6,093 nt of DNA from assembly GCA_046714215.1 (NCBI GenBank), contig JBKKBM010000254.1, forward strand, positions 1 to 6,093, given 5' to 3'. The stretch's first letter is position 1. Each line of letters starts with the position of its first letter. Source of the DNA: DATLCI01 sp046714215. Its GTDB lineage: Bacteria; Acidobacteriota; Terriglobia; Terriglobales; Acidobacteriaceae. Below the pieces are notes generated by a model. The model made no database searches. It was not told the DNA's origin and saw nothing but the letters and a program-made list of their open reading frames with translations. Below are positions 1-3,678 of the stretch, one piece after another. The position numbers and the translations under genes are program-made.

Positions 1-236
1 AAGCCGAGGTGGACGAATTGTGGGCGAAGCTGCTGGCGGGCGGCGGCAAAGAGTCGCAATGCGGATGGCTCAAGGATAAATATGGATTGTCGTGGCAGAT
101 CATTCCCACGGCGTTGGGTAAGTTAATGGGTGATCCGGATCGGGAGAAGGCCATGCGGGTGATGCAGGCGATGATGCAGATGGTGAAGATCGACATCGCG
201 AAACTGCAAGCGGCGTACGAGGGCAAAAAGAGTTGA
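1..236 (+). CDS. PhnB-like VOC family protein, C-terminal fragment
   Basis: This is the last 77 residues of a gene that begins before the window; the frame is open from base 3 (Ala-Glu-Val-Asp-Glu-Leu-Trp) and ends at TGA 234-236. The GTG at 9 is an internal Val codon, not a start. The sequence matches the C-terminal part of the PhnB / '3-demethylubiquinone-9 3-methyltransferase-like' branch of the vicinal oxygen chelate (glyoxalase-bleomycin resistance) superfamily. It shows the VDELWxKL helix, the CGWLKDKYGLSWQIIP strand-turn-strand, and an acidic turn plus helix with the AMRVMQAMMQM run. Such proteins are small, cytosolic and usually dimeric; most have no proven substrate, and the 'demethylubiquinone' label is only a domain name. 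The gene is convergent with the DedA-rhodanese gene. Its plain TGA stop shows that TGA can terminate translation in this genome. Confidence 0.85.
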   Translation, partial: AEVDELWAKLLAGGGKESQCGWLKDKYGLSWQIIPTALGKLMGDPDREKAMRVMQAMMQMVKIDIAKLQAAYEGKKS

Positions 237-241
237 TGCCT

Positions 242-296
242 CAGCGGCTAAAGCCGAACTTCTTCCCAGTTCCAGCGATATGGCTGAAGCCATAAT
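242..296. repeat. Bipartite palindromic (REP-like) intergenic repeat
   Basis: Two short palindromes lie 22 bp apart just after the VOC stop codon. The first is CGGCTAAAGCCG (245-256), with 5-bp arms. The second is TATGGCTGAAGCCATA (279-294), a perfect 7-bp stem around GA. Both share a GGCT-n-AAGCC core. Paired hairpins of this kind are widely dispersed between genes in acidobacterial genomes. This copy could fold in the 3' region of either convergent transcript, but no T-tract follows, so I do not call it an intrinsic terminator. A weaker inverted repeat, GCGCGG (315-320) with CCGCGC (335-340), follows. Confidence 0.6.
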
Positions 297-356
297 CCTT
301 CCTAAATGAGTGCCGCGCGGATGGTTAGGGATGGCCGCGCACCTCGGGGATTCCTC

Positions 357-391
357 GCTACGCTCGGAATGACAGGGTAGACATTGATGTG
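357..391. repeat. Dispersed intergenic repeat, copy A
   Basis: This copy begins GCTACGCTCGGAATGACAGG and matches copy B at 431-466 in 29 of 36 aligned columns with one single-base gap. The core is a very common non-coding repeat in Acidobacteria and some other environmental bacteria (known from general experience, not searched here). The similarity runs past the core into a TAGAC-n-T-n-GAT-n-TG tail. Confidence 0.55.
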
Positions 392-430
392 AGGGTAGGG
401 CTCCTTCGACTACGCGCTCACGTAGTTCGC

Positions 431-466
431 GCTACGCTCAGGATGACAAGGCTAGACGTCGATCTG
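431..466. repeat. Dispersed intergenic repeat, copy B, overlapping the 3' end of the DedA-rhodanese gene
   Basis: This is the same orientation as copy A. Its right part covers the TAG stop (452-454, minus strand) and the last four sense codons of the DedA-rhodanese gene. The repeat therefore either supplied the gene's terminal codons and stop, or copy A is a duplicated remnant of this gene end. Confidence 0.5.
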
Positions 467-1402
467 CACCAGCACGGGCGGATCGAGGGGATAGTTCTTT
501 TCTTTCCATGCGGCCAGGCCGCCATGGAGCGGGCGCACACGTTTGATGCCACGCTTTCTGAGGAGCAGCGCCACCCGGGCGCTGGTAGCTTCGTTCGGTC
601 AAGTGCAGTAAAGGATGATGTCGCGATCGCGGGGGATGAGGTCATGTTTCTGTTCGATCTCTTCCGGCGAGAGGCGTAGCGCGCCCACGATGGAGTGGGG
701 CTCGCTGTCGAAGTCGAAGGGATGGCGCAGGTCCACGACAAAGACGTCCTGTCCGGCGTCCATCATCGACTTGAGTTCGGCGGCATCGAGGCGCAGTACC
801 CGCAACTCGCGCAGGAAGAGTTGGCGCTTCACCCACTTGAAAGCGATATAGAGGACCACCAAAACCACCACCATCTGTAACGCCGAGGCGCCGAACTCCT
901 GGACGCGTTTGGTGATGGCTTCCAGTTGATGGCTGAAAATGCGGCCCAAGGCAAGGAACGTTCCGGCCCATAACAGTGTGCCCAGGGTATCGAAGAGCAG
1001 GAAGCGGCCCACGGGCGTCTTGAAGATACCGGCCAGCGGGGGCGCGGCGGTGTTGAGTCCGGGCACGAACTTCGCAATGAGCAACGCGCGCATACCTTGA
1101 TTGGAAAAAGCGAGTTCGGTCTGGCGCACGCAGGAGTCGGGCTCGAGCGAGACGCGGCAGAGAAAGTTCAGGACCTTCATCCCCTTGCGGCGTCCGATCT
1201 CGTACCAGACGAGGTCCGCGCCGAGGGCGGCGATGAGGGTGACTACCAACGAGAGGGTGAGGCTCATGTGTCCGGTGCCGGAGAGTGCGCCCGCGGCCAG
1301 CAGGATGGGGATGGCGGGGATGGGCAGTCCCGCCTGCTCCAGGATGACCCAGAGGAAGAGGACGGAGTATCCGTGTTGGGAGACGAATTGCAGGGTGTCC
1401 AT
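452..1402 (-). CDS. DedA/VTT membrane protein fused to a selenocysteine-containing rhodanese domain
   Basis: This is a 316-residue protein if TGA 601-599 is read as selenocysteine 268; with TGA as stop it would be 267 residues and lack half the rhodanese fold. Residues 1-190 form a VTT/DedA (SNARE-associated) membrane domain, with the EQAGLPIPAIPILLAAGAL motif (22-40), Cys82 and Cys91 in a LCRVSLEPDSC segment, the KFVPGLNTAAPPLAG re-entrant motif (111-125) and a last membrane helix near 174-190. Residues about 205-312 form a rhodanese domain: VVDLRHPFDF (222-231), DIILYCT (261-267), Sec268, then PNEATSARVALLLRKRGI and LHGGLAAWK. In relatives the Sec position is Cys (CysThrCys). Cys266 aligns with the catalytic Cys of rhodaneses, which form persulfides. 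The stop is TAG 454-452. No clear ribosome binding site precedes ATG 1402; the start was chosen because the N-terminus fits the family. The rhodanese domain is probably cytosolic (inference). Confidence 0.85.
566..598 (-). promoter_or_regulatory. Bacterial SECIS-type hairpin of the DedA-rhodanese mRNA
   Basis: Immediately downstream of the TGA, CAGCGCC (584-578) pairs with GGCGCUG (572-566) in seven consecutive Watson-Crick pairs. The loop is CGGGU (577-573). The G at loop position 2 (base 576) is 23 nt after the TGA. Bacterial SECIS elements, recognised by SelB, lie inside the coding region just after the UGA, with a short apical loop carrying G in its first two positions roughly 16-37 nt from the UGA. 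This hairpin meets all of these. The fold was made by eye, without an energy calculation. Confidence 0.75.
599..601 (-). other. In-frame TGA read as selenocysteine (Sec268)
   Basis: The TGA lies in the minus-strand frame between Thr267 and Pro269 of the rhodanese domain. The downstream frame stays open for 48 sense codons and encodes the expected second half of the fold, so the TGA is not a frameshift or a gene end. One base change from TGC or TGT (Cys) would give TGA. Confidence 0.82.
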
Positions 1403-1749
1403 GGCGTACTAAAGCATGTTTGATTCCCGGAGAGTATCGCACGATGCAAAACCCTCAACCTCGGAGAACACCGAGGCGCACGGAGTGAACCTTGAAAGGC
1501 TTCTGAACCACGAAGGACACAAAGGACACGAAGGAAGATTAGGAATTTGAAAAACTGGCAATTTGCATTTATGGAAAGGTAAAAGGAAGCCCGTTTGAAT
1601 CCCCAAGAACACAAAAGACACGACGGGAAGTCAACGACAAAACAAGTCCGTTAACCACAGAGAACACAGAGTCACACGGAGGACAACAACAAAGGAAGAC
1701 GAAGGTAGAACCGCATTAGCGGGCAAAGCTTCTTGGTACAATCTGGCGT
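1403..1749. repeat. Non-coding divergent gap with degenerate 'CCACAGAGAACACAGAG'-type repeats
   Basis: I see no credible gene here. The gap holds at least four same-orientation stretches rich in GAxGACAC or GAACAC motifs: about 1459-1490 (with a CCTCGG/CCGAGG hairpin, 1459-1464 and 1471-1476), 1506-1536 (ACCACGAAGGACACAAAGGA and continuation), 1605-1625 and 1653-1705 (AACCACAGAGAACACAGAGT and continuation). Such repeats are common in non-coding DNA of Acidobacteria and related groups. The stretch 1538-1604 is AT-rich compared with its surroundings and holds nothing recognisable. The promoters of the two divergent genes must lie in or near this gap. Confidence 0.6.
1734..1742 (+). promoter_or_regulatory. 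Putative extended -10 promoter of the DUF4198 gene, possibly leaderless
   Basis: TGG followed by TACAAT (1737-1742) matches an extended -10 box with one mismatch to TATAAT. No good -35 box is visible at the usual distance. A transcript starting about 7 bp downstream would begin at or next to ATG 1750, and no Shine-Dalgarno sequence lies in front of that ATG. A leaderless mRNA is therefore plausible. This is a motif judgement only. Confidence 0.4.
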
Positions 1750-2556
1750 ATGACAATCTCACGCATGACACTCAAGACAGTTGTAGCGATGTTTCTGATG
1801 GCGCTGCCGGCGGCGGCGCATGACCTGTACCTGGTGACCGACGGCGCGGGAGCGCAGCAGAAGGTGTGTGCGCGGGTAGGGGAGCATTTTCCGGCGTCGA
1901 TGAATGCGATGCCGGCCAACCGGGCCAATGTCTTCCAGGCACGCAGCGTTACCGGAAAAAAGGCGACGAAGTTGACCGGTGTGGTGGAGGAGGCGGCCAA
2001 GCAACTCTGCGCCCCGCTGCCCGCGGGCGCGAACGACCTGGTGGAGATGACGGTGAATCCTGTGTTCATCCGGCTCGCAGCGAAAGATTTTAACGGGTAC
2101 ATCCACGGCGAAGGTTTCAAGGCGGTGATCGCAGCGCGCCAAGAAAAAGCGGCCACCGAGAGCGAAGGCCGGGAACTGTATTCGCGCTACACCAAGCTGT
2201 TGCTGCCGGGCGGTGCCGGCGCGACCGAGCCCATGGGACACGTGCTGGAGATCGTGCCGGAACATTCGCCGGATGAGATCAAGCCGGGCGAGATGCTGAC
2301 GGTGCGCGTGCTCTTCCGCGGGAAGCCGCTGGCCGGGGTGCAGGTGGCGGCGGTGTATGCGGGCGCCAAACTGGAAGGCCACGCGTATCCGGTGAATGCG
2401 GAGACCAACAAAGACGGGCGGGCGCAGTTAAAGATCGACCGGCCGGGTCTGTGGTACGCCCGGTTGATCCACATGGTGCCGGCGGAGGGTGATCCGGAAG
2501 TGGATTGGCGGAGCTTCTTTGCGACGATGACGTTCAGCGTGCCGGGGAAGAAGTAG
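1750..2556 (+). CDS. Secreted DUF4198 family protein
   Basis: This 268-residue protein has a clear Sec signal peptide: basic start (Arg5, Lys9), hydrophobic stretch 11-19, and an Ala-Ala-Ala site at 21-23. Cleavage there would leave His24 as the mature N-terminus (HDLYLV). The rest fits DUF4198, a beta-rich periplasmic family related to NikM-like domains of nickel/cobalt uptake systems. There is an N-terminal strand region, a PGEMLTVRVLFRGKPLAGVQV segment typical of an Ig/carboxypeptidase-regulatory-like fold (179-199), a TNKDGRAQLKIDRPGLW segment (219-235) and the conserved end RLIHMVPAEGD...WRSFFATMTF (238-262). Substrate and function are unknown; metal binding by exposed His24 with other His residues is a family-based guess. 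Cys40 and Cys87 could form a disulfide. ATG 1765 is an alternative start, but 1750 gives the better signal peptide and promoter spacing. It is the first gene of a probable plus-strand operon. Confidence 0.85.
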   Translation: MTISRMTLKTVVAMFLMALPAAAHDLYLVTDGAGAQQKVCARVGEHFPASMNAMPANRANVFQARSVTGKKATKLTGVVEEAAKQLCAPLPAGANDLVEMTVNPVFIRLAAKDFNGYIHGEGFKAVIAARQEKAATESEGRELYSRYTKLLLPGGAGATEPMGHVLEIVPEHSPDEIKPGEMLTVRVLFRGKPLAGVQVAAVYAGAKLEGHAYPVNAETNKDGRAQLKIDRPGLWYARLIHMVPAEGDPEVDWRSFFATMTFSVPGKK

Positions 2557-2559
2557 CGG

Positions 2560-2661
2560 ATGGGCTGGGTGTTCTTCGAGTTACTGTTTGAGACCTTTGT
2601 TTGGTTCCTCGGTGACGCGTGGAAGAATCGCAAGAAGAAGGAACCGTCCTCGGTGATGTGA
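2560..2661 (+). CDS. Possible 33-residue small membrane peptide
   Basis: This small open frame starts 3 nt after the DUF4198 stop codon, a spacing suited to translational coupling, and ends at TGA 2659-2661. The peptide has a hydrophobic, aromatic segment (WVFFELLFETFVWFLGDAW, residues 3-21) followed by a basic tail (KNRKKK, 22-27), the profile of a single-span protein with the tail in the cytosol. I do not recognise a family. The Shine-Dalgarno signal is weak. The position between two genes of one apparent operon and the membrane-like composition support it; its shortness makes chance a real alternative. Confidence 0.4.
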   Translation: MGWVFFELLFETFVWFLGDAWKNRKKKEPSSVM

Positions 2662-2703
2662 GTCCGACCTTACGCCTTACGCGAGCGGGATTCCGCCGCG
2701 CCT

Positions 2704-2709
2704 AGGTGA
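2704..2709 (+). promoter_or_regulatory. Ribosome binding site deciding the start of the peroxiredoxin-like gene
   Basis: AGGTGA lies 4 nt before ATG 2714. This is the only ATG between the upstream in-frame stop (TGA 2654-2656) and the conserved domain. It supports a start well upstream of the in-frame TGA at 2891. Confidence 0.6.
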
Positions 2710-2713
2710 GCCA

Positions 2714-3313
2714 ATGCTTGAGGTAAAAACCTTCTCGGGGGTCACGCTCGAGGGATACAATCTCACTGTGTCCTCACTCGCCGCCACGCTCGCGCCTCTC
2801 ACTCTGCCGGACGTTGATGGCCGCCCTGTGCATCTGGGATCGCTGTGGGTGGAGTGTCCCGCGGTGGTGGTGTTCCTGCGGCATTGGGGTTGAATCTTTT
2901 GCCGCGAGCACGTTGCGCAGTTGCGCGACCATGAAGCCAAGTTTAAAGAGAAGGGTGCGAACATCGTCGCCATCGGACTGGGGGGCGCAGATTATGCTCG
3001 CCAGTTCCGCACGGACACTAAAATCGATTTCCCGCTCCTGGTGGATGAAGACAGCCAGGTACACAAATCAGCGGGCTTGCGCAAAGCCAACATCTTCCAT
3101 CTGCTCCGCTCCGACAATGCTGTCTCGCGCAAGCGCGCCAAGGCTGGTGGTCACCGCCAGCACGAATTCGGCAAGGACCCGTTCCAACTGAAAGATCCGT
3201 TCCAACTGGGAGGAAGCTTCGTCTTCGGCCCGGGCAATACCGACCGTTTTGCCCACATCAGCAAGACTTTTGGTGACAATGCGGCGATGGACGATCTACT
3301 CAAATCACTCTAG
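2714..3313 (+). CDS. Peroxiredoxin-like selenoprotein, AhpC/TSA_2 (SelU/PRXL2-type) family
   Basis: This is a 199-residue thioredoxin-fold protein with TGA 2891-2893 read as Sec60. Residues 25-45 are the strand-turn region typical of peroxiredoxins (LAPLTLPDVDG, then VHLGSLW). Residues 51-66 hold the active site: VVVFLRHWG, Sec60, Ile, Phe, Cys63, REH. Relatives have Cys at position 60 (CxxC), so this is a Sec-x-x-Cys redox motif. Further family features are AQLRDHEAKFKEKGANIVAIGLG, DFPLLVDEDSQVHKSAGL and the C-terminal GGSFVFGPGNTDRFAHISKTFGDNA. No signal peptide is seen, so it is probably cytosolic. The likely role is thiol- or selenol-based peroxide reduction or disulfide exchange; the substrate is not known. 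Residues 154-165 are an in-frame tandem KDPFQL duplication. It lies 52 bp after the small membrane ORF and ends at TAG, convergent with the small beta protein gene. With TGA as stop, only a 59-residue fragment without Cys63 would be made. Confidence 0.87.
2891..2893 (+). other. In-frame TGA read as selenocysteine (Sec60)
   Basis: The TGA lies between Gly59 and Ile61 in an RHWG-Sec-IFCREH motif, where the family carries its redox Cys. The frame is open and homologous on both sides: 59 sense codons before and 139 after. A nonsense mutation would be expected at any codon, not at the single most critical Cys. Confidence 0.87.
2912..2929 (+). promoter_or_regulatory. Bacterial SECIS-type hairpin of the peroxiredoxin-like mRNA
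   Basis: GUUGCGC (2912-2918) pairs with GCGCGAC (2923-2929), giving seven pairs with one U-G wobble. The loop is AGUU (2919-2922). G at loop position 2 (base 2920), followed by U, lies 27 nt after the TGA, within the known window for SelB-recognised elements. Two more pairs (A2910-U2932, C2909-G2933) may form after a small internal loop. The fold was made by eye. Confidence 0.75.
3173..3208 (+). repeat. In-frame 18-bp tandem duplication (KDPFQL twice)
   Basis: Units 3173-3190 and 3191-3208 match at 16 of 18 bases. Both differences are silent third-position changes (AAG/AAA, GAC/GAT), so the hexapeptide is repeated exactly. Family members I know carry the PFQLGG segment once. Confidence 0.8.
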
Positions 3314-3323
3314 GCGAGTTGGA

Positions 3324-3349
3324 GTCGTGAAGCTTCAATCATTCACGAT
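3324..3349. terminator. Weak inverted repeat between convergent genes, possible terminator
   Basis: TCGTGAA (3325-3331) and TTCACGA (3342-3348) form a perfect 7-bp stem with a 10-nt loop, extended by a G-U pair. It lies just after the peroxiredoxin-like stop, and its loop contains the stop of the opposing gene. No U-tract follows on either strand, so intrinsic termination is uncertain. Confidence 0.3.
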
Positions 3350-3667
3350 GATGATCGGATCATTGTTCGCTACAAATCCCATGACGGAGTACTTGTACAC
3401 CTTCACTTCTCCCCGCTCGAGTGCCTTTGCGGATAGTGGTCCGCTGTCAACCGTGCCGTGGGCCTTCAGTTCGAAGATGCGCGACTGGAACGGGGAACCG
3501 TCGTTGGTAGCAAATACGATCGTGGCCGGCTGATCGCACCGCGAAACCCAGCGAACGCTGTCTGCGGCCAAACGCGACAGGATGACTGTTCCCTGCGGCG
3601 GGTTTACGGCACCGGAATCGTTTGTCACTACGATCTCTTTGATCTCGTTGTTGACCATTTTGTTCAT
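3335..3667 (-). CDS. Small beta-rich protein of unknown function, downstream of the kinase
   Basis: This is 110 residues with no signal peptide and no membrane segment. Alternating short hydrophobic strands (EIVVT, GTVILSR, SVRWVSR, ATIVFA, VYKYSV, PIIIVND) suggest a small beta-sandwich. The layout of SPFQSRIFEL (58-67), a Gly/Ser-rich turn leading to SGPLS (75-79), KYSV (92-95) and a DPIII end resembles small cupredoxin-like beta proteins often seen in Acidobacteria; I cannot assign a named family or function. There is a single Cys (Cys44). It starts 11 bp after the kinase gene on the same strand, so it is probably co-transcribed and might be linked to that kinase. It ends at a plain TGA with no homologous-looking extension. 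Confidence 0.7.
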   Translation of the reverse strand: MNKMVNNEIKEIVVTNDSGAVNPPQGTVILSRLAADSVRWVSRCDQPATIVFATNDGSPFQSRIFELKAHGTVDSGPLSAKALERGEVKVYKYSVMGFVANNDPIIIVND

Positions 3668-3675
3668 ACTCCTCC
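3668..3675 (-). promoter_or_regulatory. Strong Shine-Dalgarno sequence with ambiguous start choice
   Basis: On the minus strand GGAGG (3675-3671) is only 3 nt from ATG 3667 and 12 nt from the in-frame ATG 3658 (codon 4). Neither spacing is ideal. The protein may start at either, differing by three residues (MNK). Confidence 0.5.
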
Positions 3676-3678
3676 AGC

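Noticed and set aside
599..1402. DedA-rhodanese gene simply ending at TGA 599
   Set aside because: The following 48 in-frame codons encode the remaining rhodanese sequence (PNEATSARVALLL, LHGGLAAW) up to a TAG.
642..1442. Long minus-strand open frame (266 codons) overlapping the DedA-rhodanese gene
   Set aside because: It is Pro/Arg/His-rich, has no recognisable domain, and is an out-of-frame shadow of the real membrane protein gene.
1459..1705. CRISPR-like array in the repeat-rich gap
   Set aside because: The repeats are short, degenerate and unevenly spaced, with no constant repeat-spacer unit.
1759..2382. Minus-strand open frame of 207 codons opposite the DUF4198 gene
   Set aside because: Its composition (Arg, His and Gln rich) is that of an antisense shadow in GC-rich DNA; the plus strand has a signal peptide and family motifs.
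599..2893. Pseudogenes or sequencing errors as the cause of both in-frame TGAs
   Set aside because: Both fall on redox cysteines, neither gene has any other lesion or frameshift, and both have SECIS-like hairpins. Not fully excluded without reads or the genome.
2921..3313. Peroxiredoxin-like gene starting at TTG 2921
   Set aside because: This start would remove the active site and half of the thioredoxin fold; homologous sequence and a ribosome binding site lie upstream at 2704-2714.
3301..3370. Sec readthrough of the TGA ending the small beta protein (3337-3335)
   Set aside because: After this TGA only nine codons follow before another in-frame TGA, no Cys is expected there, and the PIIIVND ending looks like a natural terminus.
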